Positions 1-8,650 of a stretch of DNA of 64,000 bases are shown here, one piece after another. The first letter of the stretch is position 1. Each line of letters begins with the position of its first letter. A model generated the notes under the pieces. It saw only the letters and a program-made list of their open reading frames with translations. It searched no databases and was not told the DNA's origin. Made by a program: the position numbers and the translations under genes. Origin of the DNA: Rhodococcoides fascians NBRC 12155 = LMG 3623 (GTDB lineage Bacteria > Actinomycetota > Actinomycetes > Mycobacteriales > Mycobacteriaceae); the NCBI RefSeq assembly GCF_001894785.1, contig NZ_BCWW01000014.1, positions 19,686 through 83,685 on the forward strand, in the 5' to 3' direction.

Positions 1-1
1 G

Positions 2-274
2 TCGATACCGCGACTCGGTATCGAAACCACGGTCGGCACAAGCGATTCGCTGCTCGACGCGCTCGAACGCGCCGGAGCCGACATGATGTTCGACTGCAGA
101 AAAGGCGAGTGCGGATTGTGCCAGGTCGACATTCTCGACGTCCAGGGCGCAGTGGACCATCGCGACGTCTTCTTCAGTGAAGACCAGAAGAGCACCTGCC
201 GCAAGCTGTGCTCCTGCGTATCGCGCGTCGCAGGAGCAGGTGGCCCGGCCGTCCTGACCCTCAACATTCCATGA
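2..274 (+). CDS. Oxidoreductase, C-terminal [2Fe-2S] ferredoxin domain (5' truncated by window edge)
   Basis: Only the last ~90 residues are in the window and the frame is open from base 2. They form a plant-type [2Fe-2S] domain with the cluster motif CRKGECGLC (C-x4-C-x2-C) and a distal Cys in the STCRKLCSC segment. This is the usual C-terminal module of phthalate-dioxygenase-reductase (VanB-like) proteins, which pass electrons from NAD(P)H through FMN to an oxygenase. The FMN and NAD domains would lie outside the window. The stop overlaps the next start (ATGA), so the HtaA gene is translationally coupled. The reductase at 4883-5869 has the same domain, so the region held at least two such reductases. 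Confidence 0.85.
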   Translation, partial: SIPRLGIETTVGTSDSLLDALERAGADMMFDCRKGECGLCQVDILDVQGAVDHRDVFFSEDQKSTCRKLCSCVSRVAGAGGPAVLTLNIP

Positions 275-762
275 GTCCGAACCCGCATGATCTACCTCTA
301 CCCCAGGTCGGATTGACCTGGGGAATCCGGCGAAGCTTCATTCGCTACATCTCAGGCCTCCCGGACGGGGCGCACGCAACATTCGACGGTGCTTACCTCG
401 GAGACGGTAGCTATTTCACCTTCCCCGGTGCCGATCGCACAGCCGATCGGCACAGTGAACTCGCATTCCGCGGCATCGTGCGCATCGCAGGGCACGGGGG
501 AATGCTCGATGTCCTGATTGCTGATCCTCGTATCGAACGCAACTCTGGTGATCCAGTCCTGACGATTGTCGATCCGGCGCGCTGGCCCAAGCGAAACCAC
601 CGTCTCGTGCTGGCTCGACTGACTCCTATGGATGATGCTGCTTCTACCAGCGGCAGCTCATCCGAGCGGCGATGGTCAGCGGTTCTCACCGAATCGGGAT
701 CGGCTGTTTTCGGTGGAAACTACCCCAGTGGAACGGATTTGGATCCCGTCATTGTGCGCTGA
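271..762 (+). CDS. HtaA-domain protein
   Basis: 163 residues from the ATG at 271, which overlaps the upstream stop by 4 bp. The core pattern GLTWGIRRSFIRYI, then a Gly/Phe-rich stretch and GHGGMLDVLIADPRI, matches the HtaA domain known from corynebacterial haem-binding surface proteins. No signal peptide or membrane segment is visible, so unlike classical HtaA this copy is probably cytoplasmic. It is coupled to an oxygenase reductase and lies close to a P450 operon. A role in haem handling or aromatic catabolism is possible but is inference. A longer reading from 208 would overlap the previous gene by 67 bp and is less likely. Confidence 0.75.
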   Translation: MSPNPHDLPLPQVGLTWGIRRSFIRYISGLPDGAHATFDGAYLGDGSYFTFPGADRTADRHSELAFRGIVRIAGHGGMLDVLIADPRIERNSGDPVLTIVDPARWPKRNHRLVLARLTPMDDAASTSGSSSERRWSAVLTESGSAVFGGNYPSGTDLDPVIVR

Positions 763-1432
763 ACAGAACCCCGGCCGAACGGGAGGGCCGCGCTAGCGTG
801 ACGCCGGCGAGAACCGCCGTCCATTGCGCGGCCAGAGCGTCAATGGTGTCGGATTCATCGGCTCCGCAGTTGCGGACATACGTAAAATACAGCGTCCGCT
901 CAAAGCCCATCATCATGGTCAGAACAGCCATTTTCGCCACGCTTCGCCCGTGAGAGCCATCGCTGTGGCGATCGAGAAACCGAAACATCGCATCCGCTGC
1001 ATCTGACAATGTCCGGTACCACTGATCGGACACGAGGGGTTCGACCGCCAGGGCGTGCTCGAGAGTTTCGAGTTGATGGCGGCGTTCGATCCACAATCGA
1101 GAGTTGGTCTCGACCCAACGACGAACGCCGACAACATCGGATGGATCGAGCCGGTCGAGCTCGGCGTAGCTGGCGACTACAGCAGGGCTGAGCTGTTCGA
1201 GCATCGCAGCGACCAGCTCTGCCTTCGCACTGAAATGCAGGTAGATGTTGGCACGGCTGATTCCGGCCGCTTTGGCGATCGACTCCATGGTGATCTTGTC
1301 GTAACCGAACTCGGAAAACAGGGGAATCGCACGCTCGATGATCCGTGCGCGCGTCGCCTCTTTCTTGCCCGCTTTGGGTGCGGGCGGCGGTGCAGCGGAT
1401 CTCTCGTTCTCGGCAGTCCTCACGGCGTTCAT
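749..1432 (-). CDS. TetR-family transcriptional regulator
   Basis: 227 residues. The N-terminal helix-turn-helix is typical of TetR: ATRARIIERAIPLFSEFGYD followed by ITMESIAKAAGISRANIYLHF. A helical ligand-binding domain follows. The ATG at 1432 is chosen because AGGGGC lies just upstream; the alternative start at 1492 would sit inside the operator palindrome. The gene diverges from the SDR-P450 operon and the palindrome at 1480-1505 lies between them, so it probably represses that operon and itself, with release by a pathway substrate. Its 3' end overlaps the 3' end of the HtaA gene by 14 bp, tail to tail. Confidence 0.9.
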   Translation of the reverse strand: MNAVRTAENERSAAPPPAPKAGKKEATRARIIERAIPLFSEFGYDKITMESIAKAAGISRANIYLHFSAKAELVAAMLEQLSPAVVASYAELDRLDPSDVVGVRRWVETNSRLWIERRHQLETLEHALAVEPLVSDQWYRTLSDAADAMFRFLDRHSDGSHGRSVAKMAVLTMMMGFERTLYFTYVRNCGADESDTIDALAAQWTAVLAGVTLARPSRSAGVLFSAQ

Positions 1433-1479
1433 AGTATCGCCCCTGCCTACGGAGCGGTCAGCGGGAAATGCCAAGAATA

Positions 1480-1505
1480 AAAAACTAGACATGAGTCTAG
1501 TTTTT
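1480..1505. promoter_or_regulatory. Palindromic operator, probable TetR site
   Basis: Two perfect 11-bp arms, AAAAACTAGAC and GTCTAGTTTTT, flank a 4-bp centre (ATGA). It lies between the divergent tetR and SDR genes, where a dimeric TetR repressor would bind. No other copy of the CTAGAC-N4-GTCTAG core was noticed in the catabolic half. Confidence 0.75.
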
Positions 1506-1568
1506 GATATAGTTGTGGCCTACGCCACTACATCGGCCTTTCAAACCCAACACCGAGGAGTCCACTCG

Positions 1569-2378
1569 ATGAAACTTGCAGGAAAAGTCGCTTTCATTAC
1601 CGGAGCAGGGTCCGGCATCGGCGCAGCAACCGCCCGGCTGTTCGCGGAGAACGGCGCAACAGTCATCGGCGCCGACATCTCGGAAGGGAACGTCAAGGAA
1701 GTCCTGGCGGGCATCGACAACGGTGAAAGCATCGCGCTGGACGTCTCGGACAGTGCAGCGGTCCGCGAGGCATTCGCCCACGTCGAAAGCCGTTATGGCG
1801 CACTGCATGTGCTGGTGAATGCTGCCGGCATCAACGCACCGACGCGCGAGGAGAACCAACGGCTGGTCGATATCAACGTAGAAGCCTTCGCGGCAGGCAA
1901 ACGCGGCGAGGCATACCATCCGGACTTCCTCTCCGGCGTCACCGACGAGCATTTCGACCGGGTCCTGGCGGTCAACCTAAAAGGCCCGTTCTACACCATC
2001 CGCGAGGCAGCGCCACTGCTCAGACGCTCCGGCGGCGGCTCGATCGTCAACATCTCCAGCGTGTCGGCGTTGGTCGGTACGCCCATGCCTCTCTATTACC
2101 CCGCATCGAAGGCCGGGGTACTAGGCATGACACGCGCTGCCGCAGGTGAATTGGCTCCGTACGACATCCGAGTCAACGCCGTATGCCCCGGGGCCGTCGA
2201 CACACCGCTCCTACGCGCACAGCCCGACGAGATCGTCGACTCCATCGCCGGAATTCAATTGATCTCTCACTTGGCCACACCCGAAGACTTGGCGGCCACC
2301 ATGCTGTTCCTCGCTTGCGACGACAGCAAGTTCTACACAGGACAGACGTTGTCGCCCTCCGGCGGCCTCTACATGTAA
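1569..2378 (+). CDS. Short-chain dehydrogenase/reductase (SDR)
   Basis: 269 residues from the ATG at 1569, preceded by GAGGAG about 9 bases upstream; the longer in-frame reading starts inside tetR. The Rossmann motif TGAGSGIG is at residues 11-18, NAAG at ~84-87, Ser at ~163 and the catalytic YPASK at 177-181. It oxidises or reduces an alcohol/ketone with NAD(P). An extra segment (about residues 91-128) lies between the NAAG motif and the next core helix and may shape the substrate pocket. It is the first gene of the TetR-controlled operon (serine hydrolase, P450, reductase and FdhA follow), so a pathway alcohol is the likely substrate. Confidence 0.9.
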   Translation: MKLAGKVAFITGAGSGIGAATARLFAENGATVIGADISEGNVKEVLAGIDNGESIALDVSDSAAVREAFAHVESRYGALHVLVNAAGINAPTREENQRLVDINVEAFAAGKRGEAYHPDFLSGVTDEHFDRVLAVNLKGPFYTIREAAPLLRRSGGGSIVNISSVSALVGTPMPLYYPASKAGVLGMTRAAAGELAPYDIRVNAVCPGAVDTPLLRAQPDEIVDSIAGIQLISHLATPEDLAATMLFLACDDSKFYTGQTLSPSGGLYM

Positions 2379-2410
2379 GTCAGGCCGACCCCGAGACATA
2401 AGGACTATTC

Positions 2411-3577
2411 ATGAGCACCACTCCAGCTTCACTCGATCAGGCTGCCCTCGACCGGCTTCGCCGTTCCATCACGAACGACATCGAAGCAGGAAACTACGAC
2501 GGCGCTGTCATCGCGGTCGCGCGAGACGGCGAGATCGGACTCCATGAGGCTATCGGCTTCGCCGATCGCAGCTCGGGCCGCACATCCAGCCTCGACGACG
2601 TCTTCTGGATCTTCTCGATGACCAAGGCATTCACCAACATTCTGGTGCTTCAGGCCATCGACCGCGGCCAGTTGGATCTGACCACGCGCGTCGTCGATGT
2701 CATCCCCGAATTTGTCGGTCGCGATCCTTTTCGCGCTGCGAAGAAAGATCGTGTCAACATCGGCCATTTGCTCACCCACCGTGCGGGACTCGTCGTCACA
2801 CCCACACCGTTGCCGTACTCAGAACTCGGCAACCTCGAGGCGACCATCGATGCCATCTGCCAACTCGACGTCGTCGGCGAACCCGGCGGTACGTTCAACT
2901 ACTCACCGACTCTCAATCACGCTCTCCTCGGCGAGGTAGTGAGGCGAGTCACCGGCTACAGCAGTTACTCCGAATTGCTCACCAAAGAGCTTTTCGAACC
3001 GCTGAAGATGCACAGCACCGCGCTGGGAGCGCCCAAAGCCTGGACCGACCGGATGGTGCCTATCAAGGCATACTTTCCACCCGGTGGCTGGCTGAAGTCG
3101 TCCGACATCGAAATCATGCAGGACATTGTCGTCGAAGGCGCTGAAATGCCCTGGGTCGGTGCAGTTTCCACCGCAGGTGACGTACTCCGATTCGCTGAGA
3201 TGATTCGGCGCGGAGGTGAACTCGACGGCGTCCGCATCCTCTCCCCCGGAATCCTCGATCTCGCGACCACCCTGCAGACCGGAACCGCTCCGAACGACTT
3301 GTACGCAATGCTGTGTCAAGCCCGCGGCTGGGACGTGCCTCCGGGGAACTTCGGACTCGGTTTCGCGCTGCGCGGCGAAGGCGTCTACCCCACGTTCTTC
3401 GGTGCCGCAGCCAGCCCGCGGACCCACGGAAACTACGGCGCCGGATCGACCCTGTTCTGGGTCGATCCGGAACGAAATCTCACCTTCGTCTGTCTGACCG
3501 CTGGAGTCATGGAGGAAGGCGACAACCTCGCACGCTTCCAGCGGTTGTCCACCATGGCCACGGCCACCGCCCTCTGA
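2411..3577 (+). CDS. Serine hydrolase, class C beta-lactamase/esterase fold
   Basis: 388 residues. It has the catalytic SMTK (SxxK, Ser69-Lys72) and a Tyr at ~164 in FNYSPTLN, at the YxN position of the family. A C-terminal HGNYGAGST segment may stand in for the KTG/HxG motif. The family includes EstB-type esterases and D-aminopeptidases as well as beta-lactamases. No signal peptide is visible, so it is likely a cytoplasmic esterase rather than an antibiotic-resistance enzyme. It lies 32 bp after the SDR and 12 bp before the P450. It may release an alcohol or phenol from an ester in the pathway (inference). Confidence 0.85.
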   Translation: MSTTPASLDQAALDRLRRSITNDIEAGNYDGAVIAVARDGEIGLHEAIGFADRSSGRTSSLDDVFWIFSMTKAFTNILVLQAIDRGQLDLTTRVVDVIPEFVGRDPFRAAKKDRVNIGHLLTHRAGLVVTPTPLPYSELGNLEATIDAICQLDVVGEPGGTFNYSPTLNHALLGEVVRRVTGYSSYSELLTKELFEPLKMHSTALGAPKAWTDRMVPIKAYFPPGGWLKSSDIEIMQDIVVEGAEMPWVGAVSTAGDVLRFAEMIRRGGELDGVRILSPGILDLATTLQTGTAPNDLYAMLCQARGWDVPPGNFGLGFALRGEGVYPTFFGAAASPRTHGNYGAGSTLFWVDPERNLTFVCLTAGVMEEGDNLARFQRLSTMATATAL

Positions 3578-3589
3578 ATTGGATCCACG

Positions 3590-4861
3590 ATGACCGACAC
3601 ATTCGCAGCACGCCCCCCGGTACCGCCGGAGTTCGACCCACTGAGCCCGGCTGCACTGCTCGACCCCGCGTCGATGTTCGAGCGGACACGAACCGAGGAA
3701 CCCATTTTTTGGCACGACCTACTCGGCACCTGGGTCGTCACCGGACGCGACGATGTGGAGAAGGTCCTGATGGACTGGAAGGCATTCTCGTGCAAAGGGA
3801 ACGGAGGCAATATTCCCGTACCCGAGGAGTTCACCTCGTCCATTACTTCGCATTTGATGTCTCATATCTCCATCAGCATGGACCCACCTATCCATACCGA
3901 GATGCGGCGAATCGCACAGCGCGGATTTCTCAAGCCCGTGATCGACGCACTCGAACCCGAAATCGTCGACCGAGCCCATCGCATCATCGATAGCTTCGCC
4001 GACCGTGGAACCGCCGAGCTGATGGAGGAGTACTGCCTTGAGCTCACCACCCAGACCCTGATGGCCCTGATGAAACTGCCCCCAGAACTCGAACCGATGA
4101 TGCGTCAGCTGCGTGACGACCATTTCGCGGTACTAGCAAGTGGGCGTGAGCCGATGGAAGAACCACGCCGAACGGAGGTGTGGACTCGGTACACCGCAGC
4201 GCAGAACAAGCTTCGGGAGATCGTGCGTGAGCGCCGAGAGAGCACCGAGACCGACCTCATATCCGTGATGGCTTCCGCGAAGAACCGAGACGGTGAACCA
4301 GCCCTCTCCGACGAACGCGTCGCCTTGCACTTGTGCGAGTTCTCGGCAGCTGGAACCGACACCACAGCGCAAGGGATGGCGAATGCGCTCATCTTCCTCT
4401 CCCACAACGAAGAACAACTCGCAGAAGTGCAAGACGATCCCGCATTGTGGCCCACCGTTTTCGAAGAAACGTTGCGCCGCCGCCCCTCGGCACCGTTCGC
4501 CTCACGCCAAGCCACCCAGGACGTCGAACTATCCGGGGTGACAATCCCTGCCGGCGACATGGTCTGGGTGGCCTTGGCCAGCGCCAACAACGACCCCGAC
4601 CACTACCCCGACCCCAAACAGTGGAATATCCACCGCGACGAGCCCACAGACCACTTCGCGTTCACCAAAGGTCGTCACACCTGTCTGGGCCAGCCCTTGG
4701 GACGCACACAAGGCACCGCAGGTATCAGAGTGCTACTCGAGCGTCTGCCCAGCCTGCGAATCGCCCCGGACGCTACCCAAGACTTCCTGCCGATGATCAT
4801 GCTCCCGATCCGCCGCAGTCTCACGGCGACGTGGGATCCATCCGACGGCACCGACCGCTAG
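3590..4861 (+). CDS. Cytochrome P450
   Basis: 423 residues. The I-helix oxygen-activation motif AAGTDTT, the ExxR of the K-helix (EETLRR) and the haem loop FTKGRHTCLG are present; Cys365 is the predicted thiolate ligand. It is soluble, like other bacterial class I P450s. The next gene is a phthalate-dioxygenase-type reductase with FMN, NAD and [2Fe-2S] domains, which is the likely electron donor; most bacterial P450s instead use a separate ferredoxin and FAD reductase. Formaldehyde dehydrogenase downstream suggests an O-demethylation reaction that releases formaldehyde. I did not recognise the CYP family. Confidence 0.93.
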   Translation: MTDTFAARPPVPPEFDPLSPAALLDPASMFERTRTEEPIFWHDLLGTWVVTGRDDVEKVLMDWKAFSCKGNGGNIPVPEEFTSSITSHLMSHISISMDPPIHTEMRRIAQRGFLKPVIDALEPEIVDRAHRIIDSFADRGTAELMEEYCLELTTQTLMALMKLPPELEPMMRQLRDDHFAVLASGREPMEEPRRTEVWTRYTAAQNKLREIVRERRESTETDLISVMASAKNRDGEPALSDERVALHLCEFSAAGTDTTAQGMANALIFLSHNEEQLAEVQDDPALWPTVFEETLRRRPSAPFASRQATQDVELSGVTIPAGDMVWVALASANNDPDHYPDPKQWNIHRDEPTDHFAFTKGRHTCLGQPLGRTQGTAGIRVLLERLPSLRIAPDATQDFLPMIMLPIRRSLTATWDPSDGTDR

Positions 4862-4882
4862 CAACACCCCGAAGGACTTCAC

Positions 4883-5869
4883 ATGCACACGACGTACGCA
4901 GACTCGACGCAGTCGAGTCACTCAGAGCACACCATGGATCTCTCCTTGGCCGAGCGCACCACGGTAGCCGATTCTGTTGTGCAGCTGACACTTCGACACC
5001 CACAGAACGACGAGCTACCCGCCTGGACACCGGGCGCACACCTCGATCTTGCGGTCGCGCCGGGAATCGTGCGTCAATACTCGCTGTGCGGTGACCCCAG
5101 TGATCGATCTGCCTACACCGTTGCCGTCCTTCGAGAACCTGAAAGCCGCGGTGGTTCACTAGCAGTACACGAAAGTTTGCAGGTCGGCGACCGACTCGAA
5201 GTCGTAGGTCCGCGAAACAACTTCGAGCTTCAAGATGCCGACGAGTACCTCTTCATCGCCGGAGGAATCGGAATTACCCCGCTGATACCGATGATCGCCG
5301 CGGCCCACCAGCGCGGCAAACCGTTCGAGCTGCTCTACGGCGGCCGCACGCGGCACTCGATGGCCTACGTGGACGAGCTCGAGAGCACATACCGACAATC
5401 GGTGCATGTGCGCCCTCAAGACGAGTTCGGACACCTGGACCTGCCCTCCGTCCTGGGGTCGCACACCCCGAGCCGTGCGATCTACACCTGCGGCCCCGCT
5501 CCGTTACTGGACGCCATCGAAACCTACTGCCAGTCTTGGCCTTCGGGATCGGTCAACATGGAACGGTTCCGTGGAACAGCGTTCACACCGGACCCGGCGG
5601 GCACCAGCTTCGAGATCGAGCTGGCCCAGTCGGGCATGACACTGACCGTTCCTCCAGACCGCTCCGTACTCGACGTCGTCGAGGAAGCCGGCATCAGCGT
5701 GTTGTCATCGTGCCGGGAAGGAACCTGCGGAAGCTGCGAAACCCCGATACTCGAAGGCCAAGCAGAGCACAGGGATTCACTGTTGACACAGGACGAGAGA
5801 GACGCACAGGAGTCCATGTTCATCTGCGTCTCGCGGCCGTGCTCACGGCGACTCGTGCTCGACCTCTAG
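4883..5869 (+). CDS. PDR/VanB-type ferredoxin-NAD reductase (FMN, NAD, [2Fe-2S])
   Basis: 328 residues. The flavin-binding RQYSLCG is at ~66-72, the nicotinamide site GGIGITP is in the middle, YTCGP follows, and the C-terminal [2Fe-2S] domain has CREGTCGSC plus a distal Cys in FICVSR. The domain order is that of phthalate dioxygenase reductase. It should carry electrons from NAD(P)H to the P450 encoded 21 bp upstream. About 15 extra N-terminal residues are rich in Ser/Thr; an internal ATG at residue 18 (MDLSLAERT) is an alternative start. The truncated protein at 2-274 belongs to the same family. Confidence 0.92.
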   Translation: MHTTYADSTQSSHSEHTMDLSLAERTTVADSVVQLTLRHPQNDELPAWTPGAHLDLAVAPGIVRQYSLCGDPSDRSAYTVAVLREPESRGGSLAVHESLQVGDRLEVVGPRNNFELQDADEYLFIAGGIGITPLIPMIAAAHQRGKPFELLYGGRTRHSMAYVDELESTYRQSVHVRPQDEFGHLDLPSVLGSHTPSRAIYTCGPAPLLDAIETYCQSWPSGSVNMERFRGTAFTPDPAGTSFEIELAQSGMTLTVPPDRSVLDVVEEAGISVLSSCREGTCGSCETPILEGQAEHRDSLLTQDERDAQESMFICVSRPCSRRLVLDL

Positions 5870-5907
5870 TTCGTACAACGCACACACAACACAAGGAGTT
5901 TCGCTAG

Positions 5908-7125
5908 ATGAGCACGAACCGCGCAGTCACCTATGTCGGCAACGGAAAGGTAGAGGTACGACAGATCGATTTCCCGAAACTCGAACTCCACGACGGCCCC
6001 GGGGTCAACCCCGGCAATATCGGCCGTAAGTGTGAGCACGGAGTCATCCTCAAGGTGGTGGCCACCAACATCTGCGGAAGCGACCAACACATGGTACGAG
6101 GCCGCACCACCGCACCCGAAGGGCTTGTCCTCGGCCACGAAATCACCGGTGAAGTCATCGAAGTGGGCCGCGATGTCGAGTTCATCAAGGTCGGCGACCT
6201 GTGCTCGGTACCGTTCAACATCGCGTGCGGTCGGTGCCGCAACTGCAAAGAACGAAAAACCGGCATCTGCCTCAACGTCAATCCCGATCGCCCGGGATCT
6301 GCATTCGGCTACGTCGACATGGGTGGATGGGTAGGAGGACAAGCGGAGTATGTGATGGCGCCCTACGCCGACTTCAATCTGCTGAAGTTTCCGGATAAAG
6401 ACCAGGCACTCGAGAAGATCTTGGATCTGACCATGCTGTCGGACATCTTCCCCACCGGATATCACGGTGCCGTCACCGCTGGGGTGCGGGCCGGATCAAC
6501 GGTGTACGTAGCAGGAGCCGGCCCCGTAGGGCTGGCCGCGGCCGTGAGCGCGCAACTGCTCGGCGCATCGGCTGTCATCGTGGGAGACCTCAACCAGGAC
6601 CGCCTGTCCCAGGCCCGAAGCTTCGGCTGCGAAACCGTAGATGTGAGCGAAGGATCACCGCAGCATCAGATCGAACAAATCCTGGGCGTACCTGAGGTCG
6701 ACGCAGCCATCGACGCCGTAGGCTTCGAAGCACGCGGACACGGCGGAGAAGTAGGTACCGAAAAACCTGCTGCAGTCTTGAACTCGCTAATGGACATCAC
6801 TACTGCTGGCGGCGGTATCGGTATCCCCGGGCTGTACGTCACAGGCGACCCCGGAGCTACAGACGATGCAGCCAAGCATGGATCACTGTCCCTGAGTCTC
6901 GGAACAGGGTGGGCGAAATCCTTGTCGTTCGCAACTGGGCAGTGTCCGGTGATGAGTTACCACCGCGAACTCATGAACGCGATCCTTCGAGACCGAGTAC
7001 ACATCGCACGCGCAGTCAATGCATCGGTGATTTCTCTGGACGAGGCACCCCAAGGCTATGCCGAATTCGACAGTGGAGTCGCCCAGAAGTTCGTGATCGA
7101 CCCCAACAATCTGATCGCAGGTTGA
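5908..7125 (+). CDS. fdhA: Glutathione-independent formaldehyde dehydrogenase (zinc MDR family)
   Basis: 405 residues. Strong match to the FdhA type of Zn-dependent medium-chain dehydrogenase: the N-terminal MSTNRAVTYVGNGKVEV, the catalytic-zinc segment TNICGSDQHMVRG with GHEITGEV, four structural-zinc Cys (CGRCRNCKERKTGIC), and the long loop before the Rossmann motif GAGPVGLA. The family oxidises formaldehyde to formate with NAD and no thiol cofactor. A good AAGGAG ribosome-binding site lies 8 bases upstream. It is co-transcribed with the P450 and reductase, which fits removal of formaldehyde produced by P450 demethylation. Confidence 0.9.
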   Translation: MSTNRAVTYVGNGKVEVRQIDFPKLELHDGPGVNPGNIGRKCEHGVILKVVATNICGSDQHMVRGRTTAPEGLVLGHEITGEVIEVGRDVEFIKVGDLCSVPFNIACGRCRNCKERKTGICLNVNPDRPGSAFGYVDMGGWVGGQAEYVMAPYADFNLLKFPDKDQALEKILDLTMLSDIFPTGYHGAVTAGVRAGSTVYVAGAGPVGLAAAVSAQLLGASAVIVGDLNQDRLSQARSFGCETVDVSEGSPQHQIEQILGVPEVDAAIDAVGFEARGHGGEVGTEKPAAVLNSLMDITTAGGGIGIPGLYVTGDPGATDDAAKHGSLSLSLGTGWAKSLSFATGQCPVMSYHRELMNAILRDRVHIARAVNASVISLDEAPQGYAEFDSGVAQKFVIDPNNLIAG

Positions 7126-7201
7126 CGGAGGCTCTGCACCATCGATGCGACCGACGTGGTGCACCTCGAATCCCGCCAGCGACCGAAATCGAGAGTAACC
7201 A

Positions 7202-8320
7202 ATGCGTTCAAGCACAATAATGATCTTCGCAGCGTGTACTTCGTTGTTCATCGGATGCAGTTCCTCACCCGAGAACATCGCGACGAACAACGAAGAAACC
7301 GTGGAAACCACAGCCGCCATCGTAAAATCGGATGCAATCACGGAAACGTTGGTAGGCGGAATCTCGAAACCTGAAGACCTGGTGACAATCCCAGAAACAT
7401 CCTGGGTGTTGGTCAGCAGCATGTCCTCGGAGAAACTGGGGATGACGGGGGGCCTTTTCGCCGTGGACTCGACCGTCGGCAAACAGGTGCCTCTGTGGCC
7501 CTCGACCTCGGTCGAGAGTCGATGGGACCGTGCTGCATATCCGAGCTGTCCCGGCGAACCCGACATGGCGACCGCAGAACCCCACGGCATCAACGTCGAA
7601 CCGGGTGCAGGGACGGACCCGGACACCCTGTACGCGATCAATCACGGTCGGCACTCGGTAGAAGTGTTCGATCTGGATGCCAGCGGCGAATCGATCGATG
7701 CCACCTGGGTCGGGTGCATCCCAATCCCGGACGACGTCTCTGCGAACGGGGTGGCACCGTTACCTGATGGCGGTGGGATTGTGGTTTCCAGCATGTTCAA
7801 TCCTTCCGAGGCAGGAAATCCGTTCCAGCGCATGTTCACTGGTGTCGATACCGGGCGGATCATGAAATGGACTCGTGGCGGAACCTGGGAAGCCATTCCG
7901 AACTCTGAGCTCGGTGGTGCAAACGGGGTCGTGGTGAGCGAAGATGGCCGATACGTGATGGCCGCCGGATGGACTCAGCGGAAGGTCGTGAAGATTCCGT
8001 TGAACGGCAACGCAGACCGGGTGACCCTGGAGCTGCCGTTCCTGCCGGACAACCTCCGATGGACCGATCGAGGAACGGTTTTGGTGACCGGACACGACGT
8101 CACCATCGACGACGTGACGACGTGCAACGGCGGCGAAGGCACCGATTGCCCCACCGGCTACCACGTGTTCGAGATAAATCCGACAACCATGACGGCTGCC
8201 CACGTCATAGACGGATCAGAGTCCGATGTCAGCCTAGCGACGACGGCGGTGCAGGTCGGATCCGAGATCTGGGTCGGATCGATCACCGGGGACAACATTT
8301 ACCGAGTCGACTTCAACTAG
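7202..8320 (+). CDS. Secreted lipoprotein, SMP-30/NHL-like beta-propeller
   Basis: 372 residues. The N-terminus has a hydrophobic stretch and the lipobox FIGC, so it is probably a lipoprotein exported and anchored at Cys19. The body has repeated segments of the form ANGV-x-PDG-GG and LRWTDRG, as in SMP-30/gluconolactonase-like six-bladed propellers. It is the last gene after FdhA with a 76-bp gap. It could bind or hydrolyse a lactone or substrate outside the membrane; no specific activity can be assigned. Calcium-site residues were not checked. Confidence 0.75.
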   Translation: MRSSTIMIFAACTSLFIGCSSSPENIATNNEETVETTAAIVKSDAITETLVGGISKPEDLVTIPETSWVLVSSMSSEKLGMTGGLFAVDSTVGKQVPLWPSTSVESRWDRAAYPSCPGEPDMATAEPHGINVEPGAGTDPDTLYAINHGRHSVEVFDLDASGESIDATWVGCIPIPDDVSANGVAPLPDGGGIVVSSMFNPSEAGNPFQRMFTGVDTGRIMKWTRGGTWEAIPNSELGGANGVVVSEDGRYVMAAGWTQRKVVKIPLNGNADRVTLELPFLPDNLRWTDRGTVLVTGHDVTIDDVTTCNGGEGTDCPTGYHVFEINPTTMTAAHVIDGSESDVSLATTAVQVGSEIWVGSITGDNIYRVDFN

Positions 8321-8650
8321 ACCAGACCTCGGTTGCAGTCCGAGCGCAATGAGATGCGTGGCAGGGCCACCCCTTCGCCGAGGACACGGCACTGGACAAG
8401 AAGTGCACACGGACCGATCGGGTCATCACGGGCATTTATGACGGGTCCGCAGTGTTCGGTCGACACCATCGTGAGTGTGCGACACAGCTTCGGTGGGGCC
8501 GACTGTGTGAGCACGGAGCTGTGGAGATTCTGATTCATTAGGTCGTCCGACTATAGTTAGTCAAACCATTGCTACCCGCAGTTGGTACCGCTGGGTCATC
8601 ACCCCTGTTTAACGGCCCGGATCACGTCCCCACCAACAGGAAGGATTGGC
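8321..8650. other. Intergenic region upstream of thiolase
   Basis: No convincing gene. It holds the palindrome GACTA-N4-TAGTC at 8549-8562, a candidate operator for the thiolase gene, and an AGGAAGG ribosome-binding site just before 8651. Confidence 0.5.
8549..8562. promoter_or_regulatory. Small palindrome, candidate operator
   Basis: GACTA and TAGTC arms around a 4-bp centre, 89 bp upstream of the thiolase start. The size fits a repressor half-site pair, but the sequence differs from the operator at 1480-1505. Confidence 0.35.

Noticed and set aside
1338..1568. N-terminal extension of the first SDR
   Set aside because: It would start inside tetR and cross the operator. The Rossmann fold begins directly after the ATG at 1569.
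2411..3577. Antibiotic-resistance beta-lactamase
   Set aside because: The fold matches class C, but there is no export signal and the gene sits in a catabolic operon, so an esterase-type hydrolase is more likely.
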